Assembly (NCBI GenBank): GCA_029216955.1
Contig: JANAVB010010791.1
Span: 4,112,833 to 4,176,832 of the forward strand
Source: Iris pallida
Lineage: Eukaryota; Streptophyta; Magnoliopsida; Asparagales; Iridaceae
Length of the DNA stretch: 64,000 bases
Direction of reading: 5' to 3'
Made by a program: the position numbers and the translations under genes. Below the pieces are notes generated by a model. It was not told the DNA's origin, ran no database searches, and was given only the letters and a program-made list of their open reading frames with translations. Of this stretch, positions 1 through 11,578 are shown one piece after another (within the stretch, counting starts at the first letter, position 1; each line of letters begins with the position of its first letter).

Positions 1-1040
1 TACTCAGAAGAAATCAAAGGAGTCACAGGGTCATAGCCTCTACAAAATTCCAACAATAAAAAAAATAGAGACAACAACAAATAGAAAAGGTAATCGAAAC
101 ATAGACAATAGGATTTCTTACTTACCGAGTCACAGGGTCTCTAATCCGCCTAATCACACAGAAATTGTCCTAGAAAAAGATAGGACAGAATAATAAGAAT
201 TCGATCGAATGCATCAAAACCACATTATTTCAAGAATACTCACCGATCGAAGAAAGCCTCGAGTCGAGGAACTGCTTGACAAGAGCTGGTGGCTCCTTTG
301 AGGAATTGGATCGAACACCTACCATTCAAGTTCGAATCAATAAAAATAATTAATATTTCCTATCGGACCAGAGGTCGTCGATGGAGACTCGTCAAGAAAG
401 ATGATCTTTCCGGAGAAGACTAGTCCGGAACAGAAGACTCGACGGGAACAGAAGACTCACCTACGAGACTTCACCTCTACTACATGAAGTCGTCGGGAAC
501 AAAAGCAAGTATAGGAACAGAAGAATCACCTACCGCCCTTTTTTCTTCCAGGAAGACTCGTCGGCTTCAAAAACCCTACTTTTTGAAGCCGCCAAAAGTA
601 GGGTTTTCTTCCAGAGTTTTTTTTTATCAAGAACAGAAGACTCCCCTTAGGTACTCATTTTTGGGTTTGGTGAGAGAATAGAAATTTGGGAGGGAATTAT
701 TTTAACTTTTACGGTTTTGTGTTAAACGGGTGGCAAAAAAAAATTTGGGAGTATGTGGGATGTAATTTATGGCGTGACTTTTGTAAGCTGTAAAAGTCTA
801 TTTATTTATGGCCTACCACCACATGCCGTGAAATACTATAAAGATTCTATATGTTACGGCTCACATAAATGCAAGTCGTAATTGAGAACATTTAACGGCC
901 CTAAAAATGCATGCCGTATTAGAAAGCTAAAAAGAAGAATTTACGGCTCGCATTTATGGTGTGCCGTAAAATTTTATTATTTACGGCATATATCTAATGC
1001 ACGCAGTAAATGAGAGGCCGTAAATGAGAGGCATATATAT
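1..1040. mobile_element. Terminal segment of a DNA transposon (CACTA-like), copy A
   Basis: This is the right-hand end of the element seen in full at 57567-63873. From about 720 to 1030 it carries many short motifs of the type TTACGGC / GCCGTAA in both orientations, which is the look of subterminal transposase-binding repeats in CACTA (En/Spm) elements. At about 1036-1045 it joins copia RT coding sequence. I see no transposase here and no clear terminal inverted repeat at this end, so the superfamily is inferred. Bases 1-1040 repeat 62844 onward apart from about four short indels. Confidence 0.6.
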
Positions 1041-1740
1041 GGTGTATCTCCCAGCCTTCTTGAGCAGCTAAGGCAATGAGTAGTCTTACTGTCTCAAGTC
1101 TCGTCACCGGTGCAAATACTTCTTCGAAGTCCACTCCCTGCTTTTGCACGTACCCTTTTGCAACAAGGCGTGCTTTGTGCTTAACCACGGCTCCTTGTGG
1201 ATCCTTCTTCAGTTTATAAACCCATTTTAGGTCGATGGGTCTATGTCCGCTTGGAAGATTTGTGATCTTCCATGTCTCATTGTCTTGAATAGCGGCCAAT
1301 TCTTCCTCCATTGTACGTCGCCAACATGCTTGTTTCTCGGCTTCGGCAAAAATCGCAGGCTCCTCCGCAGCTAGCATACACAGCCCGACTTCTTCCATCG
1401 GTGTTGTGGCGTCGTACACCTCTTGGAGAGATCGATAGCGTGGTTGACGTGGTTGGCCGTCCATCCTCGAAGGAGTAGTAGCATCGGCATCACCTGTCAT
1501 ACTCGACGTTATTGAAGAGGAAGTGGACGCAGAGCTCTGCGCTGTCGGAGGCGAGGTAGGAGTTCCCCCTGCTGTCGAAGGAGAGGCGGCCTCCCCTGAC
1601 GTCGTGTCATCACGTGGAACAGCATCAGCCGCAGCACCCGCAAGTCGCGGAGCAGCAGCTGCAGTAGCTGCAGCCGCATCTTGCTTGTCGTTGTCGCCGT
1701 CTTCTTCATCTCTTGTGATACCATGCTCCTCAAGTTGCAC
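1041..1740 (-). pseudogene. Copia-1 reverse transcriptase, N-terminal part
   Basis: It starts with a low-complexity Ala/Ser/Thr-rich linker between integrase and RT. The RVT_2 start follows: a Trp-rich block with KWVYKLKKDPQG, then KARLVAKGY and FAPVTRLETVRLLIALAAQ. Coding homology stops at the residues WEIHH, where the DNA transposon begins. The expected next residues, MDVKSAFLNG, are found at 57566 on the same strand. In a typical copia pol these two peptides are adjacent, so the transposon disrupts RT. Confidence 0.9.
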
Positions 1741-1785
1741 GGTAAAAGTGTTCTACGAGGTAGGACAGTCCCCAGGTGCCGAGTC

Positions 1786-2622
1786 CTAATTCCACTCCTT
1801 CTCTTCCTGGAATATCACATCGCGGCTTACATGTAACTTCCTCGCAACTGGGTCATAAGCTCGATAGGACTTGGATCCACCTTCATAGCCAAGGAATACC
1901 ATTTGACTGCTCCTATCCACCAACTTCTTGAGATGTGGCTGCACAATTTTCACATGCGCCACACAACCAAAAGTCCAAAAATGATGTACCTTTGGTTTCT
2001 TGAGATACCAAGCCTCATATGGAGTCTTTCCTACCAGACTTTGCGTCGCCGCCCGGTTCAGAAGATGTACGGCCGTCGCCACTGCTTCTCCCCAAAAGAT
2101 TTCGGGCACCTTCTTAATTTTGAGAAGACTACGTGCCATGGCAACGGCGGTTTGATTTCTTCGTTCAACCACGCCGTTCTGTTGTGGAGAATATGGTACG
2201 GTGAGAAACCTTTTAATTCCCAAGTCCTCACAATATCGGCTGAACTCCTTGGATGTGATTTCGCCACCTCTGTCGGTTCGGAGCCCCTTCAATTTTCGAT
2301 CCACCTCCATTTCGGCATTTGCTTTTATTTTCTTAAAAGCACTCAACGCCTCATCCTTGTTCCTGAGAAACTCCACCCACATGTACCGAGTAAAATCATC
2401 AACAATTAAAAGAAAATATCTTTTACCTCCCAGAGTTGCTTGTGTGATTGGCCCACACAAATCCCTATGCACAAGTTGGAGTGGCTTCTCTGCCCGATAT
2501 GGTGACTTTTGAGGGAACGGTGCACGACGTTGTTTGCCTACCATACATCCGTCGCACAACTGGTCAATGTGCTCAATAGGCAGCATTCCCTCCACCATCT
2601 TGTCATGTGCCATCTTTCGCAA
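1786..2622 (-). pseudogene. Copia-1 integrase core
   Basis: An open segment of 278 codons carries the end of the HHCC zinc finger (CDGCMVGKQRR) and the rve integrase core. The catalytic residues are visible: the first Asp in VDDFTRYMW, the second in RTDRGGE, and the Glu in NGVVERRNQ. Integrase inserts the cDNA copy into host DNA. A frameshift separates it from the protease side near 2620 (pieces 2603-2818 lie in another frame), and a stop at 1786 separates it from the RT segment. It is part of the same minus-strand pol. Confidence 0.88.
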
Positions 2623-2891
2623 TGATTAGAAGTTCTGGTACCCGTACCGTACATGCCACAACCATGCATCTTCCTTGTATCTTGTCAGCAAGCACACCGG
2701 TTGAGATAGGTTCAGGTTTAGAATATACAACCTGTTGCTTGATCGTTTCACCTTCACCATCAGCCGCCTTTGTCGGTCGAACATGCATAAGACCCCACCT
2801 TCTATGACCATCTTGCATCCGCCTTCGTCAAGTTGTCCTAAGCTTGTGATATTGATGCGGAGTTTTGGAATATAGTAACATCGGTCAGGAC

Positions 2892-4037
2892 CTAGTGTTC
2901 TTCATTTTGGCATTTGAATAACACAGCCCTACGGCCACAAATGTCCACAACAGACCCATCTCCGAATCTCACCTTACCTTTTACTGATGTATCAAGTTCG
3001 GTGAAATTCTCTCTACATCCCGTCATGTGATTGGTAGCCCCTGTGTCAAGGTACCATAGGTGGTTCTCATCCTTCTCGTCGTCTTTTAATCTTTGCTGCA
3101 CCTTCTCTTCATGAAGCATGGCCATGAGCAGTGTTGCTTCATCTTCCTCTATCTTCTCGGCTAGGTGAGCCCTTTCCTTCCTGTTAGAACGACATTCAGT
3201 AGCAAAATGCCCATAACTTTGACAATTATAGCACTGTACCTTGGTTTTGTCAACCTTTCTTCTACGGTGGTTGTGAGCAGTCCCGTGGTCACCATTGCGG
3301 TCGTCATTGCTTCGTCCCTGGCTTCGGCCACGTCCACGACCATGGCCACGGCCTCGAGTACCGTTACCATGTCTCCATTCGCCAGCAGAACCTTCGCCCG
3401 AAGCCTTTGTGTCCCGCGCTTTCCACTCGGCTTTGGACAACAGGACTTGCTCCTCACCGTTGTCACTAGTACCGCGCAACCGTTCTTCGTATGTTTTTAG
3501 ACGGCCGATGAGCTCCTCTAAGGTCATCGTTTTGAGGTCACAAAACTGCTCGATCGTGGATACGATCTGTAGGAACTTCGACGACACGACCTAGAAGAAT
3601 CTCTTCACGACATAGGTCTCGTCTACCTTGTCTCCCAATGCACGGATCTTGTTAATGACAGTCGTCAACTTCATGGCAAAGTCGTCAATCATCTCTGCCT
3701 CCTTCATGCGGAGAGTCTCAAACTCATTCTTTAAAGTCTGGACCTTCGCCTCCCGGACGCGCTCGGCGCCCATATGCATTGTCCGTAGTATCTCCCAAGC
3801 CTCTTTAGCCGTCTCCTTTTCGGCCATTAGAAGCAGCGTCTCCTCCGGGATCCCTTGATAGTTGACAGAAAGGGATATCTTATCTTTTTTGGTTTCAACG
3901 ATCGTCGTCGGGTCGGTAGGTACAATGGCGTCCTATACTCCTTGGGCTTGTATAAACACATTCATTTTGATCGCCCATTCTCCATAGTTGCTCTTCGTGA
4001 GCATTTGGTATTGGAAAGTGATCTTCGACGACTCCAT
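2892..4037 (-). pseudogene. Copia-1 gag and protease region (frame-broken)
   Basis: The gag start is the minus-strand ATG at 4035-4037, 23 bases inside the primer-binding site. The protein begins MESSKITFQYQ and is stopped in frame near 3933; it continues in segments 3827-3591 and 3587-2892. The UBN2-type gag region is followed by an Arg/Gly-rich stretch and a CCHC zinc knuckle (CYNC...H...C, about 3192-3233). After the knuckle comes the aspartic protease signature WYLDTGATNHMTG (about 3020-3060). Gag would package element RNA and the protease would cut the polyprotein. At least two in-frame stops or frameshifts make this copy non-functional as assembled. Confidence 0.88.
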
Positions 4038-4059
4038 TGCTCTACTGTTCTTCCCTGGA

Positions 4060-4071
4060 GCTCTGATACCA
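4060..4071 (-). other. Copia-1 primer-binding site (initiator tRNA-Met)
   Basis: The minus strand reads TGGTATCAGAGC, the standard complement to the 3' end of plant initiator tRNA-Met. It lies two bases inside the 5' LTR, which ends at 4074. It fixes the strand and the internal edge of the LTR. Confidence 0.95.
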
Positions 4072-4073
4072 AA

Positions 4074-4337
4074 TGATGGAAATTAGCTTCAGAAATGAGA
4101 AAGAACAGCACAGCAATGAGAAAGAACAATACACGTTTTTGTGGGAAATGAAAATGGACTTGGTATTTTTATTGAATCAAAGTGGTAGCTTTATAGCTAA
4201 ACATCTAACTGAACAGATAATAAGAAATCAGAGTTTGTTCAAACAACTTATAAACCTATCAACAATCTAAACCAACCAACTAACAATTAAAACAAAATAA
4301 CAGAGCAAGATTATTTCCAACAAGATTATCTCCAACA
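4074..4337 (-). repeat. Copia-1 5' LTR (264 bp)
   Basis: On the minus strand it runs TGTTGGAGAT...TTTCCATCA, a TG...CA LTR. It contains a TATAAA-like box (complement of about 4190-4197) and downstream an AATAAA-like signal. The copy at 56069-56332 has the same length. I count seven substitutions and no indels between them by eye, mostly transitions. It is flanked outside by GACTT. Confidence 0.93.
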
Positions 4338-4923
4338 GACTTCCGGCCTCGATTCGAGGTGTATGAAAGAACAATATGAAACATCATAAAATGTCGATAG
4401 AAGTTGTGGAGAAGGTGATGGAGGATCGGTTGCTGAACTAGGGGCCAAAAAAGGAGTAGCGGTATACAGACAATATACCGATTTTTGAGGGTTCCATTCC
4501 AGAAACTATTTCGAGGGTTTATTGGTAAACTGCGATATACCGTCCATCGGGATTAAGTTTGAAAATTGGCCAAAGTCAGCATATGTTTCGACCATATGAT
4601 CTAACATGGATGGCCAAAATTATTGCTGGATTAATTTAGAGATTTCCTAACCCTAAATTCGGGTTTCTTAACCTATATAAATAGGTCAAGGAGTTTGGGT
4701 CCATGAGCAGGCGACTGCTAGTACACATACCGAGGGAGAGACTGGTACTTCCTTCCAGCCCCCGGCTCCTCCAGCTCTGTCGGCAGACGAGTTGTGGATG
4801 ACCACCATTAGTAGTCTTTGGAGGGGTACATAATATGGTACGGGATCATACGATGCCTTTATTGCAAAACAGTCCTCCAGGGCCCCCTCTGTCAGTGTAG
4901 ATTCTCCATCGCCCTCGCAGGAT

Positions 4924-5372
4924 TTGGTACGAGTCCAGGAGAGTTTTGACCATCAAATTGAGTCTTTACATGATGAGTTCCTGCGGAGGATTACGGAGCA
5001 TCCCTATTCACAACCTCAGACGGACGATGGATCAATCACCGCACAATTTGATATGTTCGAGCACAACATCATAGAACTCAGAACTCTGAGCGAGAGGATG
5101 GAGCATAGCATTTGGCCGCGTCGATAGAGCACAACGTGACGGCGCTGCAGGGGTCGCATGTGGCCCTGGGCGATTCACTGTCGAAGATACATGATTCAGT
5201 TGCAGAGAGCACTTCGAGACTGATATCAACCATGGATTCATACAAAGCTCAACTTGAAACGTTGGATCAGATATGTCCTCCTAGTACGCCTGCATGGATA
5301 CCGCCTCCACCGATGATACTGCCTCCCCTGACTCCACCTCTATCGGCATCGGTGACAATTTCACAAGAGTAG
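4924..5372 (+). pseudogene. Decayed coiled-coil and Pro-rich ORF, function unknown
   Basis: Two open segments, 4924-5127 and 5112-5372, look like one protein joined by a frameshift near 5115-5125: the first ends ...RMEHSI and the second runs SIEHNVTALQG. The middle is Gln/Leu/Ser-rich and looks able to form a coiled coil. The C-terminus is proline-rich (PPSTPAWIPPPP). Upstream, from about 4705, a further coding-like stretch with PPAPPALSADELW ends in a stop near 4831. I do not recognise the family. A transposon accessory ORF is possible. Confidence 0.3.
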
Positions 5373-5799
5373 TATGAACATGCTCATATTCCAAGCGCGT
5401 CACCGTGCTCCTCCTCCTGTAGATCAACAATAGTTCTAGTTATGGCGATTTATTTGTTTGTTTGTGTATTGGCCCATGATCTTGGATCATTTATGTATTT
5501 ATTTCATATATTTATTAAGATTGTTGTGATGCTTCCTTAATATTTATTTCAGATTTTATGTATCTTTTTCTTGAGACTCAATTTTGTAATGCCAATGTGT
5601 CTTTTTCTTAAAATTTTACTTTATTATTCATATTAAATGCATGAGAATTTATCAATGTTGAGTGTTCTATCGAAGGACTCAGCCAGGGAATTCAATGGAG
5701 GGTTGTTCCGGGTCTATTCATATAAACTATGATTTGATAAATTGCAGACGTATTGTTTTGCAAACTATTTTACAAACTACATGTTTTTTTAACTTTCAG

Positions 5800-5933
5800 G
5801 ATAGCGACATTCAACGACGACCTACAATGATCAGCGATGCAACCTTGCGCCGCTACCTTGTATCAAGACATCGCTATTATGTATCTTAGATGTCGCTAAT
5901 TTATCGCTAAATGTCGCTACCTTTGTCACCTCC
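5800..5933. repeat. Subterminal-type GTCGCTA repeats, truncated
   Basis: Motifs of the form TAGCGAC / GTCGCTA and near variants recur about every 10-20 bases up to the edge of the Gypsy-1 5' LTR. The same motif family is seen at 52140-52520 and 53630-53990, where it leads to CACTA-type termini. Here the terminus itself is missing. Confidence 0.5.
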
Positions 5934-6860
5934 AGTTTTTATGAACAGCGGTATTTTGGTTATTTTCCATTTTAGAATTATTTTGGAATTATTTATTTAT
6001 TTATGATATTATTTTGGGGTTATTTGAGTTGGGTTCGAATTTCAACTCAATCCGACTTGTATCGGGGACCCGGGGTAGTTTTGACTCTGGAGGGACCCAC
6101 TCATTAGTTAGACATGGCCCACATGACATTATTTTTAGTTAGTGGGTTAGACTAATTATTTATGGGTAGGTTTAGTTAGATTAGAGACTTAAACCATGAC
6201 TAAAATAGCCTCAACCTTAAACCCTTTCCTAATTTTAATTAAATAGTTAAGTGGGGGCTTTTTAGTCATTGCAAATAGGGGGATACCTATGCACTTATTG
6301 CCGGCCACTCTAAGAGGGGGGATAGGAATGAACCTCTTGTCATTATCCACTCCATTTTCTCTCTCTTGTTCTTCCCCAAATTTTGAGAAGAGTCCCCATT
6401 GATTTCACCATCAAATCAATCCATTTCTCCACCCAATCTTCTTTATTTCTTCTCTACTCAAGCAAGGGAAGGAGCTAGCCAAGTTTGGGAGGTTTCGGAA
6501 CTCGTTCGTGTCCATTTGGAGGTCTCTACGTGTCGGTATCGTATCGGGAGGAGTTTTCCTAGATTCGATCAACCGGGAGGTATAATCTCTTCTCTATTTC
6601 ATTCCTACATGCATATAAGATTATTTTGAACCCATAGGAATGACCTCCATGGTTGTATCTCTATTTGTGTCCGTTTCGTGTCCCTTTGGAGACTTCTAGG
6701 TGTGTCTTTCTGTTGTGTTTGTGTCCGAGTGGGAAACCCCCTATTTTGGACACCTAGTGTTTGTGTCTTTGTGTGAATGATTTTCTTAGTGTTTTAATCT
6801 CAGATTTTACATTGTTAGAGAGTTGTTCTCGATGTATTATATGGTATCTTATAGTATCAT

Positions 6861-7195
<335 letters not shown>

Positions 7196-7599
7196 GCCCA
7201 TATATATTGTGTGTCTAATATGTATTATGGGAGTGGGGAGATTCGAGATAGAGGATGGGATTAGAGATTGGTATAGAGAGTGATTATGAGAGTGATTATA
7301 GAGTGGTAGAGAGAGTGAGAGATTAGAGATATTGAGAGAGTAATAGAGGGAGTGAGGGCGAATGAGAGAATGGGGGAGCGCACTGCTACTTAACAGCAGC
7401 AATAGGTGCATGTATCAGTCCCCACAGGGGTGATTTTAGCAGCACTGTAGCAGCTATATGCCTACTACTTAGCAGCAGTTTTGAGGGGGGACAGCCCATA
7501 TATTTCAGTAACAGTAGCACCTATATGGCTGCTACTTAGTAGCAATGTAGGAGGAGGGAAATCAGCCCATTGCAGGCCCTTAACAGCCCCATTTCACCC

Positions 7600-7960
7600 C
7601 TTTGCATCCATTCATTTTTCCCTTCATCTTACCATCCTTCCATTCACTTCATTCACACATTCATTCACTCCACATTCAATTCATCCATGCACTATACACT
7701 CATTCACCCATGAATTCATTCTTCCATCCAGCCTTTCCTACATTCATTAGATCATTAGATGCAATCATATACACAAATGCTCACTCACCCCATATCCACC
7801 ATTCACCAATCCATTCATCTACCCATCCATTCAAACCAAATTAACATACCCATTCATTCAATCATTTCATGTGTATATCCATTCATTCAACATTCATACA
7901 AACACTCATCCACTCAATTCATTCATTCATAAATCCATTCCATTACTTTGAGTCTTCATT
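7600..7960. repeat. CATT/CATC-rich degenerate tandem tract
   Basis: The plus strand shows many copies of CATTCATTC, CATCCATTC and similar, with few purine runs. It lies in the Gypsy-1 5' LTR and is missing from the 3' LTR, which is truncated just before it. Open frames through it are not credible genes. Confidence 0.8.
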
Positions 7961-8332
7961 TCAGTCCCATATGTTATTTTGAGTTGTGTGGTTGTGTGTG
8001 AGTGGTTAGCTAGCATGTTAGGATATTAAAGGATAAGGTAATGTGAGGATGACCAACATGTGTCATAAGATGGGTTAGATGAGCTGGGTACTAGGATTTT
8101 AAGGTTGGTAATGGTTAGGTAGGTTAGTGTCTAGCTATCCTAGGAAGCCTAGGTTAGTATTCCAAGGTTAGAGTGGTTTACCTTGGTATGTGCAAGGTAT
8201 TGGTATTTACCTTGTGAAGGGTAAATGTAGGTAATTGCCTATAGCTAAGGTAAGTGATTTAGGGTTTAAGATATGGTTAGGATTGGGTTCCCTTGGTTGT
8301 TAATGGTCAGAAATAGTGCTCCTAGACTAGTT

Positions 8333-8705
8333 TTGACTTCGGTTGACCATTTTGACCAAAAGTCAACAAAAGTCAACCGAGAGTCAAACTTAGCCTATAA
8401 GTTACTAGAATTGACCGAAACCAAACCAGAGTTGACCAGTTGGCTGAAAGTCAACAGTTGGTCAACATTAGACTAGTTTGACCTAGGGCTAACCTAGAGT
8501 TGACCAGGGTTGACCAGTTGACCAAAAGTCAACCTTTGACACCATTTGACCTAGTTTGACTTGGACTGACTCCCAGTGACCTAGTATGATCTAGTATGAT
8601 CCAGTATGACCATGTTTAACCTAGTTTCACCTTGTTTGACTTAGACTTGCATATCATGACTTAAATTAGTTTCCCTTTTCATTATAAAACCCCGTTTGAC
8701 TTATA
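8333..8705. promoter_or_regulatory. Dense TTGAC (W-box-like) array in the Gypsy-1 LTR
   Basis: I count about 20 copies of TTGAC or its complement GTCAA in about 370 bases, most followed by C or T (TTGACC/TTGACT), on both strands. TTGAC[C/T] is the core of the W-box bound by plant WRKY factors. A smaller cluster of eight copies lies at 42040-42150 in the related solo LTR. Regulatory function is inferred; the repeats are directly seen. Confidence 0.6.
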
Positions 8706-9416
8706 GTATCTCATTTTAGGTCTGTGATTACTCTCAGCGTCTGTTCACCTTATCAGCTCAGGACCACAGGAGAGTACATTCACTGATAGTTTTTATTGTC
8801 TTGATATCTGCTATATCCGATTAAGTTGTAGTGTCTTACTTGATTCTCGACACGATAGTTTACGGACTAGTATACATCGGATCCTGTCATGAGATGTTAT
8901 TCCTAGATTTTCTTGGTATATTGGTATATAATATTTCGTGTTTCTTGTACTTATATAGACATCGATTTAGGAGTGGGCTGTCCCCCTCCTTTTGAATCCC
9001 GTGTCATGACGTACCATGTCCGGATCCGTGATACTATTCAAGGATGGGGGAAATGATTAGGGGTTGTGTGATCAAAGACCCTTGTCACTATTATACTTGT
9101 GCCACTCTCACCTCACGTAGGGTGTAGCAGATTCCTTCGTGTGCTTGTTATCCAGGTTGGCCGGCATGACCCTTTCCAGAGATTTTCATGTGATTGTCGG
9201 GCCAAGTGGATAACCTGTCTTGTAACATACCTAAAGCCGATCACATATCGCTCTAATAATTCAAGGCACATTTTACATTTATTTATCGTATCTTATATCC
9301 TGCTCAGTGCTACTTTTAGTACTTTTCTTACCATGCTATGATATTCATTTACTCATATGCTCTACATGTCTTTATGTTATACCTTGATTGGAGACTAAGT
9401 TCTGTTCGGGAGAAAG

Positions 9417-9455
9417 GTTACAACCCCGATCCTTATTTGGTTTAAGGGTTGTAAC
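9417..9455. other. Conserved LTR hairpin
   Basis: The arms GTTACAACCC (9417-9426) and GGGTTGTAAC (9446-9455) are perfectly complementary with a 19-base spacer. The same arrangement, with the same spacer length and one arm mismatch, is at 36082-36120 in a solo LTR of a different family. Confidence 0.65.
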
Positions 9456-10330
9456 TCAGCTTCCGAATGGTTCCCAAGTCATCCTATATCTTTGTCTTAT
9501 ATTTCATTATACTGTCTCTTATAGAATTTGTCAATTCATGTAGAACTACTGTTAGTGTTTGTACTTGCTCATTTTCCTGACAGGATACCGTTGATATATT
9601 ACAGATGATTCTGAGGCAGATTGCCCGACCTATTATGGGGTCGAGTTAGATGGAGTAGACCAGGACCGTGGCTTGATAGTAAAGCCACTAGACTTTGCAC
9701 ACCCAGAGTAGTGTAGCTTAGTTAGGTTTACCAGGACTGCGATCCAGCTAGTACTTTCAGAATATAGTATTTTATATTATATTTTGTGACTCTGCGATGT
9801 TGTGTATATCTCTGGGCTTGTGTGGATCTTGAACTTATTTCCTATTTTTATCTATCATATTTCCTTTCCATGCTATCTACCTTAGTTTTATTTTGTTATT
9901 GAGACTGTATTGATATATCACCTCCATTCGGAGTGTATATACTGTACAGGTACCTTTATACTGTTTAGTTGCAGTATTTATAGACCTTATATACAGCGTT
10001 CTACTATCGATTCTGCAGCGTAGGCTGGACGTAACCACGTGCTCGTGCCCCTAATCAGGGTGCGGGTCGTGACATGTTTTTGTGGTGGCCCATGCAGGTC
10101 CTGTGTCATAATTAGTGCGATCTCGTAATGGTGCTCGACTTAGAGTACTAATTACGAGCCTACAATTAGGACGTAGGACCTAGGACATGATCGGAGTTAC
10201 TCAATCACTATTTATAAAATTTCTGATCTTTTGATTACCATGACAACTCTTTTGCATTGAATTTAATTGTCCTTCTTTGATATTCCCTATCATGTGCCAT
10301 ATTGATTCCTTGTTTCAATCTATCCTCAGG

Positions 10331-11560
10331 ATGATGATTACTCGCTCTCAGGCAGCAGGACCTAGTGCTGTTCCGGAGAGGCCCGATCCGGTAGGACCTC
10401 CACCTCCGGCTACGGGAGCTACAGTTGAGGGGGTTGCCACCTCAGTTCTTGACCTTCAGGCGGGAGTAGCAACGACGGTTCCAGGAGGTCTTCCACCTCC
10501 AGCAGCGGGACCGTCCATAGTCATTCCTGAGACTCTTCCACTGCCGCCTCCGCTACCGACTGATGCACAGCAGATGATGGCCCTTCTACAGCAGATGTTG
10601 TAGACCCAGAGGGCCCAGGCAGAGGCACAGCAATATCACGCTGACGCGTCCCACCGCCAGATAGAGGTGTTACGGTAGAGCTTGGAGAACTCCCACTAGC
10701 TGGCGATGGCAGCAGTAGAGAGGGTTGTGCAGGGTACAGTTTAGGGTACTCCAGTTCAGCAGCAGTGTCAGGGGAGGCATGGCACATGCCTAGATTTCAG
10801 GAAGATGAACCCGAGGGAGTTCTAGGGTACCGAGGGTACCGAGGGTATCTTGTATGCGGATAACTATTTGGATGATGTCCAGCGGAGCCTGGAGTTTGCA
10901 GAGGTCCCAAAAGGGCTTTGGGTGATGTCTGCAGCGAGCTAGTTTTTCGATATAGCCCTGACTTGGTTTCGCACGGATCCTCGTGTATCGGTGATGAGTT
11001 TGACTTGGAATAACTTCAGGCATCTCTTTAAGGAGAAGTTCTACCCCGATGTGGCTTTGACATCTTTGGAGGGACAGTTCGTCGGATTGGTGCAGGGGAA
11101 CTCGTCGGTGGATGAGTATGCAGCAGAGTTCTTCCATCTAAGTAGGTTTGTACCAGATCTGATTCAGAATGAGGAGCATAAGGCTCACAAGTTTCGGAGG
11201 GGTCTTATTCATGCAGTTTGCACTCGTACTTTCGGGCGACGCGATGCGACCTTCGAGCAGATTCTGATGGAGGCGCAGATAGCAGAGGAGGACTTTGGCC
11301 TCAAGCCGAAGAGGGACATCGATATTCTAGGAGCGAGCTCTAGTGCGGGGCTGACGAAGCACCCTCATTTCCAGCAGAGGCAGTTTCAGCAGCAGTCTCA
11401 GTTACAGATTCAGCAGGCACCAGCGCATGCCCAGCAGCACCAGGGACAGGGCCAGAGGTAGGCTACTCCGTGTGCTTTCTGCGGGAAGTCGGGACACACT
11501 CGAGAGGCCTGTAGGAAGAGGTTGGACGTCTGTCTGTACTGTGGGTGCCCGACCACCAGC
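10331..11560 (+). pseudogene. Gypsy-1 gag (frame kept, several stops)
   Basis: The ATG at 10331 opens MMITRSQAAGPS, followed by a Pro-rich N-terminal region. In-frame stops occur near 10601, 10676 and 10697, and later. The conserved Retrotrans_gag block (TWNNFRHLFKEKFYPD ... SVDEYAAEFFHLSRF) is at about 11000-11270, then a Gln-rich stretch. An in-frame TAG (11459-11461) precedes a CCHC zinc knuckle (CAFCGKSGHTREAC, 11471-11512). Gag forms the particle and packages RNA. The protease domain that should follow is mostly missing: sequence jumps from the knuckle to the RT lead-in by about 11580, so an internal deletion is likely. Confidence 0.85.
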
Positions 11561-11578
11561 TGAAGGATTGCCATTTTC

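Larger units (their letters stand above)
1041..4337 (-). mobile_element. Copia-1: 5' portion of a Ty1/copia retrotransposon
   Basis: Read on the minus strand, the order is LTR (4337 to 4074), primer-binding site, gag, protease, integrase and the start of RT, then a break at the DNA transposon. The gag-PR-INT-RT order is that of Ty1/copia. The flank outside the LTR is GACTT (4338-4342), which matches the flank of the other Copia-1 end at 56064-56068. The interrupted RT continues at 57566 to 56356. The two pieces therefore look like the halves of one element, see findings. Confidence 0.9.
4343..5933. other. Unclassified interval, probably the end of a CACTA-like element cut by Gypsy-1
   Basis: No intact gene is seen. 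The interval holds a decayed ORF (separate entry) and, from about 5800, GTCGCTA-type repeats that stop where the Gypsy-1 LTR begins at 5934. A short motif (ATATACCG and its reverse GTATAC) recurs around 4455-4545. The assignment to a CACTA-like element rests on similarity in layout to 53050-53997, namely a proline-rich ORF end followed by AT-rich DNA and TAGCGAC repeats. Confidence 0.35.

Noticed and set aside
1903..2512. Plus-strand frames of 168 and 103 codons
   Set aside because: They are the antisense of Copia-1 integrase, which has clear catalytic motifs on the minus strand.
7481..7844. Open frames rich in His, Ser, Phe and Pro
   Set aside because: They follow the CATT/CATC simple repeat in the LTR and overlap each other in two frames.
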